64,000 nucleotides of DNA from JBBRMW01 sp965246845 (GTDB lineage Bacteria > Chloroflexota > Anaerolineae > Aggregatilineales > UBA2796), in assembly GCA_965246845.1 (NCBI GenBank), contig CBDFFR010000004.1, positions 1-64,000 on the forward strand, in the 5' to 3' direction. Numbering within the stretch: position 1 is the first letter of the stretch; each line of letters starts with the position of its first letter. Below are positions 23,995 through 32,167 of this stretch, piece by piece. Under the pieces are notes generated by a model, which was not told where the DNA came from, did no database searches, and saw only the letters and a program-made list of their open reading frames with translations. Position numbers and translations under genes: made by a program.

Positions 23995-24023
23995 TTGCGC
24001 AATTTTTTAAAGAGTCCTATACT
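23995..24023 (+). promoter_or_regulatory. Promoter of the injection-system-cargo-like gene
   Basis: TTGCGC (23995-24000), 17 bases, TATACT (24018-24023). Downstream, between the expected start of transcription and the ATG, lies the inverted repeat CGTCAA-7-TTGACG (24034-24052), which may be an operator or an RNA hairpin just ahead of GGAGG. Confidence 0.6.
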
Positions 24024-24068
24024 GAGTCGCCAACGTCAATCACACGTTGACGGCAGGAGGAATTTATT

Positions 24069-25397
24069 ATGCGGCAGCGACATTCCGAAGCGAAGCCTGA
24101 GTCTAGGTCCGGTGAGGTCCGCTCTGAACTTCACAATGAGAGCGAAAGTTCGGACATCCTCAAATTACAGCAGACGATAGGCAATCAGGCGGTCCAGCGC
24201 CTGATCGCTGCCAAAAAGTCGCAGCAGTCTCCATCCGACGCCGCTAGTCCCCAAACCTCGAACGCGCAACGTCAATACACCTCACCCGCGCTCAACATTC
24301 GCAACCGTATCAGCAGCGGACAACCCAACAGGCGAATTCAGCGCGCCGTGAAGACCTGGGCGGGCGAGTGGGATACCGCGAAATATGACAATATTGTCGA
24401 TGGTACTGATAACATTGGTGTTGATATTGACCTCCATTTCGCGCCGGGCGACAAAGTGAATGCCAAGCAAATCGGCACGACACAAATTGTCAAGTCAGCC
24501 GACAAAGGGAAGAACATCGCCATCAATGCAGCGGTAAAAGATCGGAATATTCCGGTCGGGCAACCGGGCGAAGGTTTCCACGTCGATCAAGCTCCCCACA
24601 ATCGTAACCCGATGTACGCGGTCGAAAATGCCCCGGCGACTGATACCAAGTTGACGGATAAAGGTGCAAATGCAGGGTGGGGACAACATGGCTTCCGCTA
24701 TAAAGATGCCACTGGCGCGGAAAAAATTCAGGACGCCACGCTCAAGGATACGCCACAATTGCCGGGACGTGGTGCAGACGCCAGCCAGAAGTTTGAAACT
24801 ACGGCGCTTGCCATTGAAGGGGAACAGGAAGGGACGTATTACGGTTCGGTACAATGGGGCTGGGAGACCGATGCTGCTGGCACATTCACAAAGCTGCCAC
24901 TGACGGTTGTTTCCAACGATGCACCCTCGGCTACCTTCGGCGCGGCAGCACAACAATGGAATACGACAAAGACCTCGACAGGCGCGAACGCACTGCCGCT
25001 TCCCAACGTTTCCGGCAAATACATTGCATTCGGATTGGTTCCATTGATGAGCGCTCCTGCCCCGGCTGCTCAAACGGGCGTCATGGGCATGGCATCCTCG
25101 GCAATGTCCTGGCTGGGGTCGATGGTGGGGATGGCCGCAGCGACGCCGACAAAGGTAGCGACCCTCGCGATGAATACGCGCGTCGAGGTCACGGATAACG
25201 GCGCCACCAACCCGGCCAATCAGGGCGTTGAAGCGCGCGATCAGTGGCAGAAGGTCACGGTCGTCGATGGTGCTTCGACGGGGAAGGTGGGGTGGGTGCA
25301 AACTCGCGACCTTTCCGATGCGCAGAGGCCGGACGCGATCCTGGAGCCGGAGATGCGCCCGAACCCGACCGGGCAGCCACAAACTGAAATAGCCTGA
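24069..25397 (+). CDS. Contractile-injection-system-cargo-like protein with SH3-type domain
   Basis: 442 residues. Residues 30-50 (ILKLQQTIGNQAVQRLIAAK) carry the LQxxxGNxAVQRLL signature known from proteins linked to extracellular contractile injection systems and from their DUF4157 relatives. A disordered stretch follows, then a globular domain (about 95-310; VDIDLHFAPGDKVNAKQIG, TYYGSVQWGWET) of the type often joined to that signature. Residues about 360-430 look like a bacterial SH3 domain (ATLAMNTRVEVTDNG, WQKVTVVDGASTGKVGWVQT). No signal peptide, and no sheath, tube or baseplate gene is present in the window. GGAGGA lies 7 bases before the ATG. Its exact function is unknown. Confidence 0.65.
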   Translation: MRQRHSEAKPESRSGEVRSELHNESESSDILKLQQTIGNQAVQRLIAAKKSQQSPSDAASPQTSNAQRQYTSPALNIRNRISSGQPNRRIQRAVKTWAGEWDTAKYDNIVDGTDNIGVDIDLHFAPGDKVNAKQIGTTQIVKSADKGKNIAINAAVKDRNIPVGQPGEGFHVDQAPHNRNPMYAVENAPATDTKLTDKGANAGWGQHGFRYKDATGAEKIQDATLKDTPQLPGRGADASQKFETTALAIEGEQEGTYYGSVQWGWETDAAGTFTKLPLTVVSNDAPSATFGAAAQQWNTTKTSTGANALPLPNVSGKYIAFGLVPLMSAPAPAAQTGVMGMASSAMSWLGSMVGMAAATPTKVATLAMNTRVEVTDNGATNPANQGVEARDQWQKVTVVDGASTGKVGWVQTRDLSDAQRPDAILEPEMRPNPTGQPQTEIA

Positions 25398-25428
25398 CTT
25401 GTTCCCTGATTCTCAAGGGTAACTATCG

Positions 25429-26082
25429 ATGCGCCGGAAGTGGCTTCGCGTGATTGGATGTATGTTGTTCGCGGCTTGTGCAGTCGGCTGTACTGTTCTG
25501 AAAGGGGAATGGATGAATTCGCAACGCGGTTCGACTATCGCCGGGAAACTGGCGCAGTTTAATTATTCCGATCTTTTCATGCAAATGGAAACTGAAACAC
25601 TCGATGCACTCTGGGCTGAACCGGAAGCAGACCCGGCGTTGCACCAGCTTGTAGGGGCCACCGGTACGCCGCCTCTCGTGGCTTTTCTGGCTGCGGAAAT
25701 CCTCTTTGCAAAGGAGCCGGGCTACCCACCCTCAGCCGAACGTGAGCGCCTCGCCGCCATTTACGCGGCGGCACTTGAACAAAATTTGACGCGCATGGCG
25801 AACCCCTGGGGCTTGCCGGATCAGCTCGATGAACCCGTCGCGCAGCACTTCGTTGGTTTGGGGGAGAACGCGGTTCCGGTACTGACCCGACTACTCGAAA
25901 ACACGAGTGGCGTCCGCTACGGCGGCAGCCGTGAGGCAACTTACGGAAATAGCTTTCAATATCGCGTCAAGGACCTCGCCGCGTTCTATCTCAGCAAAAT
26001 TCGCGGGCTGCCCTATGAAGTCAAGCAAACGCCACAGGAGCGCGACATCGAGATCGACAAGCTGAAAACCAGCTTGAAATAG
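25429..26082 (+). CDS. Lipoprotein next to the cargo-like gene
   Basis: 217 residues. The signal peptide VIGCMLFAACAVGC ends in a lipobox (AVGC), so the mature protein is probably lipid-anchored. The rest is mostly helical (LAAIYAAALEQNLTRMANPW, GENAVPVLTRLLENTSG), the latter resembling a HEAT-like repeat. No family is recognised. It starts 31 bases after the cargo-like gene and ends 12 bases before the YkgJ-like gene, so all three may form an operon; a role as partner or immunity protein is speculation. Confidence 0.6.
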   Translation: MRRKWLRVIGCMLFAACAVGCTVLKGEWMNSQRGSTIAGKLAQFNYSDLFMQMETETLDALWAEPEADPALHQLVGATGTPPLVAFLAAEILFAKEPGYPPSAERERLAAIYAAALEQNLTRMANPWGLPDQLDEPVAQHFVGLGENAVPVLTRLLENTSGVRYGGSREATYGNSFQYRVKDLAAFYLSKIRGLPYEVKQTPQERDIEIDKLKTSLK

Positions 26083-26094
26083 GAGAGTAACCGC

Positions 26095-26772
26095 ATGGAT
26101 GAAACACCCGGCGACAAGCGAAACGAACTCGACCAACTGGAACGGCAGGTCGAGCGCGGCACGTTCTTCACACATACCGCGCTCACCGCCAACGCCGACC
26201 GCCTGCACGAAGCCGAAACGCTCCTTTATGCGCTGATTGATACGATGGTCGCCAAAGGTGCGCTGACTTCCGATGAAATTGTGGGCAAAGTGGAGTCCGT
26301 GCGGCAGGAACGGGCGCAAAATGGAGAGGTTGCAAGCATCGGTGTCGGGATGCGGGTCGATAATAATTCCAGGACGCCCGCCGATTATGTACCCGTCAAC
26401 TGCGCGGAGCGGATGCACATTTGCCACGCCGTTTGTTGCCGCCTCAGCTTCGCCCTCAGCGCCCCGGAAATCGAAGGCGGCCATGTGAAATGGGACCTCG
26501 GCCAGCCCTATTACATCCGGCAGGAACGCGACGGCTATTGCACGCACAGCAACCATGAGACGCGCGCCTGCGGCATCTATGCGAACCGCCCGCATGTTTG
26601 CCGTATCTATAGTTGCGCCAACGACGAACGCATCTGGAAAGATTTCGAGCGGATGGAACTGAACGACGAGTGGATTGCCGCGAACCTGCATGTCGCCGGA
26701 CCGCGCGTGGTGCAATCTTCGATGACGCTTGCGAGCCCTGAGCGCGGAGAAGTCGCGCCAAACGGGGATTGA
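26095..26772 (+). CDS. YkgJ-family cysteine-cluster protein
   Basis: 225 residues. The Cys pattern NCAERMHICHAVCCRLSF followed by GYCTHSNHETRACGIYANRP and HVCRIYSC fits the YkgJ/UPF0153 family, in which the cysteines are thought to bind zinc or an iron-sulfur cluster. The N-terminal 100 residues are charged helices without metal ligands. Its biochemical role is not known. AGGAG lies 9 bases upstream of the ATG. Confidence 0.85.
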   Translation: MDETPGDKRNELDQLERQVERGTFFTHTALTANADRLHEAETLLYALIDTMVAKGALTSDEIVGKVESVRQERAQNGEVASIGVGMRVDNNSRTPADYVPVNCAERMHICHAVCCRLSFALSAPEIEGGHVKWDLGQPYYIRQERDGYCTHSNHETRACGIYANRPHVCRIYSCANDERIWKDFERMELNDEWIAANLHVAGPRVVQSSMTLASPERGEVAPNGD

Positions 26773-26805
26773 CACGGATTAAACGCATCAAAATGGAACG
26801 CGCGG

Positions 26806-26831
26806 TGTAGGGGCGGACCTGTGTCCGCCCG
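26806..26831. repeat. Dispersed palindrome, copy 5 (single unit)
   Basis: TGTAGGGGCGGACCTGTGTC with CGCCCG; only one palindrome and no clear left arm. Confidence 0.7.
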
Positions 26832-26866
26832 CGCTTTTGATCTTGATGTGTTGCCGTGACGGCTGA

Positions 26867-26895
26867 TTGCGCAAAAAGGCACAAACTGCTACAAT
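26867..26895 (+). promoter_or_regulatory. ctaB promoter
   Basis: TTGCGC (26867-26872), 17 bases, TACAAT (26890-26895), 57 bases before the TTG start. Confidence 0.6.
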
Positions 26896-26952
26896 GCCCT
26901 CGATTTACACTGCCGCGACCTGTCGCGCGGCACGAGTATTGCGAGGCCGATT

Positions 26953-27876
26953 TTGACCACTTCTGTAGCGACCCGTCATCTCCGCGAACCGGAAGCGCTT
27001 CCACCATCCAGTCCCCTCAAAGATTATTTGCAGCTCACCAAGCCGCGCATTTCGATCCTGCTCATCTTCACAACCGTAACGGCGATGGTGATTGCCGCGC
27101 GCGGGCAGGGTATCCCTTTGCTGACGCTCTGCGCGACGATATTGGGCGGTGTCTGCGCCTCGGCAGGCGCGAGCGTATTGAATTGCTATATCGACCGCGA
27201 TATGGACGCGAGCATGGCGCGCACGCGCACGCGCCCCATCCCGGCGGGGCGCATCAAGCCGCAGAACGCGCTCATATTCGGATTCGCGCTGCTGGCGTGG
27301 TCGGCGTTCCTACTCTATTGGCTGGTCAACCCACTGACCGCAGTTCTCGCGATGATCGGCGCGATCTATTACGTCGTCGTGTATACGATGCTGCTCAAGC
27401 GCAACACCGTTTTGAACATCCTGATTGGTGGCGGCGCGGGCGCGATGCCAGTATTGGTTGGGTGGGCGGCGGTCACGGGTTCGGTTTCGCTGGAAGCTGC
27501 GCTGCTCTTCGCGATCATCTTCTATTGGACGCCGCCGCATAGCTGGGCGCTGGCGCTGCTCGTCAACGCGGATTACACGCGCGCCAACGTCCCGATGATG
27601 CCCGTCGCGCGCGGCGAAGAAGCGACTCGTGTACAAATCGTCCTCTACAGTGTACAGCTTTTGGTGCTGACGCTGCTACCATTGCCCTTTCGTATGCTCG
27701 GCATGTTCTATTTTCTGTGCGCGCTGCTACTCGGCGCGGGGCTGATGTATCAGGCGCTGCACCTTTTGCAGGATGGCAGCAAGATCGCCGCGCGGCAGTG
27801 CTATAAGTACACGACCATGTACCTTGCGCTGCTGTTCCTCGCGATGATCGCGGACGGGCTATTCTTCCGGCGCTAA
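26953..27876 (+). CDS. ctaB: Protoheme IX farnesyltransferase (heme O synthase)
   Basis: Adds a farnesyl group to heme B, giving heme O for terminal oxidases. 307 residues with about nine membrane helices. UbiA-family motifs are NCYIDRDMDASMARTRTRP (first Asp-rich motif) and YWTPPHSWALALLVNADY (second). LTKPRISILLIFTTVTAMV is the typical first helix. The TTG start at 26953 has GAGG 7 bases upstream. No other heme or oxidase gene is nearby. Confidence 0.95.
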   Translation: MTTSVATRHLREPEALPPSSPLKDYLQLTKPRISILLIFTTVTAMVIAARGQGIPLLTLCATILGGVCASAGASVLNCYIDRDMDASMARTRTRPIPAGRIKPQNALIFGFALLAWSAFLLYWLVNPLTAVLAMIGAIYYVVVYTMLLKRNTVLNILIGGGAGAMPVLVGWAAVTGSVSLEAALLFAIIFYWTPPHSWALALLVNADYTRANVPMMPVARGEEATRVQIVLYSVQLLVLTLLPLPFRMLGMFYFLCALLLGAGLMYQALHLLQDGSKIAARQCYKYTTMYLALLFLAMIADGLFFRR

Positions 27877-27884
27877 TTTAAGAT

Positions 27885-27949
27885 GGGCGGACACGCAGGT
27901 CCGCCCGTACAAAAACACGATTACTCCGAGGCGCGGCTTGCCCGACCCG
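27885..27949. repeat. Dispersed double palindrome, copy 6
   Basis: GGGCGGACACGCAGGTCCGCCC, a spacer with ACAAAAACACG, then GCGGCTTGCCCGACCCG, between convergent ctaB and accC. Confidence 0.75.
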
Positions 27950-27951
27950 TT

Positions 27952-29487
27952 CTAGCGGTGCATCCGCTCGTAGCGCCCGACCCATTTCCAGTTCGACGTA
28001 TCGCGCTCGTTCGGGCTGACGACCTGCGCGGCCTGCTGCGCGCTCTGGTGCGCTACAAGCGTCGCGAGGATCGCGGCAATTTCCTGATTGCGCTTGCTCA
28101 CCGTGTCCACTTCATCCATGATGTTCACGCGCTCGACGAAGCCAATATCGAACTTGCCGCTGATGAAGTGATGGCTATCCATCAGCTTCTGGTGGAACGG
28201 AATATTCGTCTTGAGACCCATGATCCGGTATTCCTGCAACGCGCGGCTCATCTTGCGAATTGCTTCCGGGCGCGTCTTGCCCCAGCATATCAGCTTGGCG
28301 AGCATCGAATCATAGTAGGGCGTCACCTCGTAGCCCGCATAAATCCCGCTATCCAGACGGATACCGGGACCCGTCGGCGCGAGGTGGACATTCACCGTCC
28401 CGGTCGAAGGCAGGAAGCGATTGTACGGGTCTTCGGCGTTGATGCGGCATTCGATGGCGTGATTCTGGATCACCATATCCTCTTGCGTCACGCCCATCTT
28501 GCGCCCGCGCGCGATGCGGATTTGCTCTTTCACGAGGTCCACACCGTAGACAATCTCCGTGACGGCGTGTTCGACCTGAATGCGCGTGTTCATTTCCAGA
28601 AAATAGAAATTACGGTCCTTATCGACCAGGCATTCTATCGTCCCGGCGTTGATGTAATTGACCGATTGCGCGGCGCGCACGGCCATTTCCCCCATGCGGC
28701 GGCGCAGGTCGTCATCGAGGAATGGCGAGGGCGACTCCTCGACCAATTTCTGGTGGCGGCGCTGGATACTGCAATCGCGCTCGCCCAGATGGATCGTGTT
28801 GCCGTGCATATCCGCGAGGATTTGAAACTCGATATGCCGCGCGCCTTCGAGCAGCCGCTCCAGATAGACCGTACCATCGCCGAACGCATTTTCGGCCTCG
28901 CGACGGGCTGCCGCCAGCGATGACTCCAAATCTTCCGGGCGGCGCACGATTCGCATTCCTTTACCGCCGCCGCCCGCCGCCGCCTTGACCATCAGCGGGA
29001 AGCCGACGAAATTATGCGCAGCGTGTATGATTTCCTCGTTGCTCAAGCCTGCTTCCGTCCCCGGAATGGTCGGCACGCCCGCGCGCTTGACCGTCTCACG
29101 CGCGGATTGCTTGTCGCCCATCGTCGCAATGGACTCCGCGCGCGGTCCGATGAACACGATCCCGGCCTCCGCGCACGCGCCCGCAAAGGCTTCGCGCTCG
29201 GAGAGAAACCCGTAGCCGGGGTGGATTGCGTCCACCTGCGCCTTGCGCGCGACATCGATCAGCTTGTCGATTACGAGGTAGCTCTCGCGTGGTGGCGGGG
29301 GTCCGATGTGGTACGCTTCATCGGCATAGCGGACATGCAGCGCGGCGCGGTCCGCATCGGAATAGACCGCGACGGTGCGGATACCCAGTTCGCGACAAGC
29401 GCGAATCACGCGCACCGCGATTTCGCCGCGATTGGCGATCAGCACCTTGCGAATCGGGTGCGATTGTGGAGAAAGCGAGTCGGCCAT
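27952..29487 (-). CDS. accC: Biotin carboxylase (acetyl-CoA carboxylase subunit)
   Basis: Carboxylates the biotin carrier with bicarbonate and ATP, first half of malonyl-CoA synthesis. 511 residues; E. coli AccC has 449, so a C-terminal tail of about 50 residues (AAILATLVAHQSAQQAAQVV) is extra. KVLIANRGEIAVRVIRACRE at the start, ATP-grasp loop KAAAGGGGKGMR, HIEFQILADMHGN, ERDCSIQRRHQKLVEE, and the catalytic FLEMNTRIQVEHAVTE. ATG at 29487 begins MADSLSP; the longer ORF is rejected because the family N-terminus follows this point. No accB is adjacent. Confidence 0.94.
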   Translation of the reverse strand: MADSLSPQSHPIRKVLIANRGEIAVRVIRACRELGIRTVAVYSDADRAALHVRYADEAYHIGPPPPRESYLVIDKLIDVARKAQVDAIHPGYGFLSEREAFAGACAEAGIVFIGPRAESIATMGDKQSARETVKRAGVPTIPGTEAGLSNEEIIHAAHNFVGFPLMVKAAAGGGGKGMRIVRRPEDLESSLAAARREAENAFGDGTVYLERLLEGARHIEFQILADMHGNTIHLGERDCSIQRRHQKLVEESPSPFLDDDLRRRMGEMAVRAAQSVNYINAGTIECLVDKDRNFYFLEMNTRIQVEHAVTEIVYGVDLVKEQIRIARGRKMGVTQEDMVIQNHAIECRINAEDPYNRFLPSTGTVNVHLAPTGPGIRLDSGIYAGYEVTPYYDSMLAKLICWGKTRPEAIRKMSRALQEYRIMGLKTNIPFHQKLMDSHHFISGKFDIGFVERVNIMDEVDTVSKRNQEIAAILATLVAHQSAQQAAQVVSPNERDTSNWKWVGRYERMHR

Positions 29488-29554
29488 ATTTGAAAATTTC
29501 CGTGAACCTGGAACGTCTGCGTATTCTAACACCGCGCGGCGTAAGCGATACGCC

Positions 29555-30286
29555 TCACACCAGCGCCCGCCCGCCATCCATGAAATACACCCCGCCCGTC
29601 GCGAAATCCATCTCGATCAAAAACGCGGCGGTCTTCGCCACATCTTCCGGCGAACCAATCCGCTTGAGCAGCGATTTACCCTCTGCCCAATCGCGTTTCG
29701 ATGGCGGTGCATTCTCCGGCAAAAGGACCGTCCCCGGCGCGATAGCGTTGACGCGGATCATCGGCGCGAGTTCCACCGCCATCGACTTGGTGAGCGAGAC
29801 CAGCCCGCTTTTCGCGGCGGCGTGGTGCGCGTTGCCCGGCCACACCTGAAACGCGCTCAGGTCCGTAATATTGATGATCACGCCCCCACCGCCCGCCAGC
29901 ATATGCCGCGCGGCGGCCTGCGACGCCGTGAACGGTCCACGCAGGTTGACCGTGAGCGCGAGGTCCCATTCCGCATCCGTGATGTCCATGAATGGCTTAT
30001 TCAGCCATACGCCCGCGCTGTTGATCAGTACGTCGATCCGGCCAAGCACGCGCGCCGCGTTGTCGATAAACCCGCGAAGCTGCGGCCCGTTCGCGACATC
30101 CACCTGCGCGACGAATGCGCGGCGGCCAAGCGCCTCGATTTCAGCTTGCGTCTGCGCGTGTGGCTCGCCTTCGTAGAACCATGTGAACGCAATATCTGCG
30201 CCGCGCCGCGCCAGTTCCAACGCGATCACCCGCCCCACGCGCTGCGCCGCGCCCGTGATCACGACAACCTTGTTTTCCAAATTCAT
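29555..30286 (-). CDS. Short-chain dehydrogenase/reductase with His at the catalytic Tyr position
   Basis: 243 residues, Rossmann fold. VVITGAAQRVGRVIALELAR (the TGxxxRxG form seen in pteridine-reductase-like SDRs), DVLINSAGVW, and VNLRGPF are intact. The catalytic YxxxK is replaced: NAHHAAAKSGLVSLT has His four residues before the Lys. The C-terminal FMDGGRALV is typical. The protein may be less active or use another donor; a true base change or error is also possible. It overlaps the MtaD-like gene by 4 bases, so both belong to one leftward operon. Confidence 0.88.
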   Translation of the reverse strand: MNLENKVVVITGAAQRVGRVIALELARRGADIAFTWFYEGEPHAQTQAEIEALGRRAFVAQVDVANGPQLRGFIDNAARVLGRIDVLINSAGVWLNKPFMDITDAEWDLALTVNLRGPFTASQAAARHMLAGGGGVIINITDLSAFQVWPGNAHHAAAKSGLVSLTKSMAVELAPMIRVNAIAPGTVLLPENAPPSKRDWAEGKSLLKRIGSPEDVAKTAAFLIEMDFATGGVYFMDGGRALV

Positions 30287-31578
30287 GCGACACCCGCCCT
30301 TCGCATCAAATCCTTCGCCGCCGCGCGACAGCGTAGCATGAGTCCCGCGACATCCACACCGATCACCTGCTTGTTTCGCAACAGCACCCGCCCACCGACA
30401 ATCACCGTATCCACATCCGCGCCGCTCGCATTATAAACCACCGCTGATGCTGCGTTATGCACGGGCTGGCTGCGCGGCGTGTTCAAATCGATCAGGGTCA
30501 CGTCCGCACGCGCTCCCGCTTCCAGCACCCCGGCGGTCGCCATACGCAGCACAGCGGCGGGATTGATCGCGTTCGCGTCCAGCGTGCCGATTTTCGCGAG
30601 CAGCGCTGTCACCTTGAGCAGTTCGACCATATCCTGATTGTTGTTGCTGCCCGAACCATCCGCACCGAGCGAAATCGGGACGCCACGCTCCCGCAATGCC
30701 GGGATCGGCGCAATCCCGCTGCCGAGGATCATATTGCTCGTTGCGCAGTGGACCACCCGCGCGCCTGACCGCTCGATCAGCGTTTGCTCATGCTCGTTGA
30801 TCCAGACGCTGTGTACAAGCTGCGTGCGCGGCGCAAGCACGCCCAATTCATCCAGCCATTCGATATGGCGTAACCCGTTCCGCGCGAGCATCAGGTCCAC
30901 CTCGGCGAGTGTTTCGGCGGTATGAAGGTGGAACGGCACGTCCCACGCTTCGGCACGCGCGAAGGTCTCACGCATCATCGCGTCCGAACAGCGCCAGGGA
31001 GCCATCGGTCCGACCGCGATTTGCAGCCCGTCGCCTTGATATTGCGCGTGCAGGCGGTCCAGTTCCGCGAGGATCGTATCGGTCGGCTGCGCGCCGCTTC
31101 CCAAATCGACCCACCCATAGGCCAGCGTAAAGCCCAACCCGATTTCGCTTGCGGCCTGCATCACGGCGTCGGAATGTGCCGGGCTGGTCGTGATTTTGTG
31201 ATGTTCGGTGAGCGCAGTCACGCCGCACGTCAGGTTTTCAACGAGGCCGAGCAGCGTTGCCAGATACACATCTTCGGGAGTCATGGCGGCCTGCACAGGC
31301 CAGATCACCTCGCGCAGCCACGCTGCGAGCGGCTTCTCATCCGCGAGGCCGCGCACGAAAGTCTGGCCGAGATGCGTATGCGCGTTCACGAGGCCGGGCA
31401 GCGCAGCCATCTGCGGCGCGTCGATAACGGTATCCGCACCCGCCGGAGCCTGTGCCATCGGTCCGACCGCCGCGATCCGGTCGCCTTCGATCAGCACGAA
31501 GCCGGGGTCATGGATGACGCTGACCGTCTCGTTTTCCAGCGTGATCACCGCACAAGTTTTAAGGAGAATACTTGTCAC
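30283..31578 (-). CDS. MtaD/TrzA-type amidohydrolase
   Basis: 431 residues of the cytosine-deaminase-like metal hydrolase family. Metal ligands lie in LPGLVNAHTHLGQTFVRG (HxH), PFHLHTAETLAEV (His) and GADGSGSNNNQDM (Asp); LTEHHKITTSP and LVHSVWI are also conserved. The best guess is 5-methylthioadenosine/S-adenosylhomocysteine deaminase, but the family includes guanine and triazine enzymes and substrate residues cannot be settled by eye. It precedes the SDR gene with a 4-base overlap. Confidence 0.85.
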   Translation of the reverse strand: MTSILLKTCAVITLENETVSVIHDPGFVLIEGDRIAAVGPMAQAPAGADTVIDAPQMAALPGLVNAHTHLGQTFVRGLADEKPLAAWLREVIWPVQAAMTPEDVYLATLLGLVENLTCGVTALTEHHKITTSPAHSDAVMQAASEIGLGFTLAYGWVDLGSGAQPTDTILAELDRLHAQYQGDGLQIAVGPMAPWRCSDAMMRETFARAEAWDVPFHLHTAETLAEVDLMLARNGLRHIEWLDELGVLAPRTQLVHSVWINEHEQTLIERSGARVVHCATSNMILGSGIAPIPALRERGVPISLGADGSGSNNNQDMVELLKVTALLAKIGTLDANAINPAAVLRMATAGVLEAGARADVTLIDLNTPRSQPVHNAASAVVYNASGADVDTVIVGGRVLLRNKQVIGVDVAGLMLRCRAAAKDLMRRAGVA

Positions 31579-31608
31579 AGGAAGGCGCTTCTCCTGGATG
31601 CTCTCCGC

Positions 31609-32154
31609 TCAGATCATCGTCACGATCACGAACAGGAACAGCACGATCAGCAGGATCGTGAGCAGGTTGCCCGATACCAGCCAACTCAACGGCAGGAACC
31701 CCGACGCTATCAACTGCGCGCTTGGCGAACCGGGTGCGGGCGGCGTGAAATAGGGCGTGAACGGATAGCCGAAGGTATCGAGGTAATACCACAGCGTCCC
31801 GAAGATCAGATACAAATTGAAGCCGCCGACGAACAGGCCGAGCGTGCGCTCCGTCAGGCTTTCACGGCGGGCGCGGCTCCACAGGCGGTTCTCGGAGATG
31901 CGCGAAGCCTGCCCCGGCGTCTGATAGGCGAAGAAGACGACCACCAGCAACAGGAACGCATAGAGGTAGAACTTCGCTTCGGGCGTCGCCCCGGAGGTGA
32001 TCGGCTCGAAGAGGATTTGGTTGAACTGCTGCTGCACGAACAGCGCGAGGATGATCCCCGCTGTCGCGACGACTTCCCGCGACCAGCCGCGCAAAAAGCC
32101 GATCATTGCGCCGAGCGCGGTCATCATCCAGAGGAGACTCGAAAGCTGCATCAT
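31609..32154 (-). CDS. CvpA-like membrane protein
   Basis: 181 residues with four to five hydrophobic helices: LLWMMTALGAMIGFLRGWSR with the following ATAGIILALFVQQ is the CvpA-type start, and the C-terminus is LLTILLIVLFLFVIVTM. CvpA proteins are linked to envelope stress and colicin V production, with unknown biochemistry. A Pro/Phe-rich external loop (YPFTPYFTPPAPGSP) lies near residue 140. It begins 13 bases after the AAA ATPase gene ends. Confidence 0.6.
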   Translation of the reverse strand: MMQLSSLLWMMTALGAMIGFLRGWSREVVATAGIILALFVQQQFNQILFEPITSGATPEAKFYLYAFLLLVVVFFAYQTPGQASRISENRLWSRARRESLTERTLGLFVGGFNLYLIFGTLWYYLDTFGYPFTPYFTPPAPGSPSAQLIASGFLPLSWLVSGNLLTILLIVLFLFVIVTMI

Positions 32155-32167
32155 GGCGGGTGGGTTC

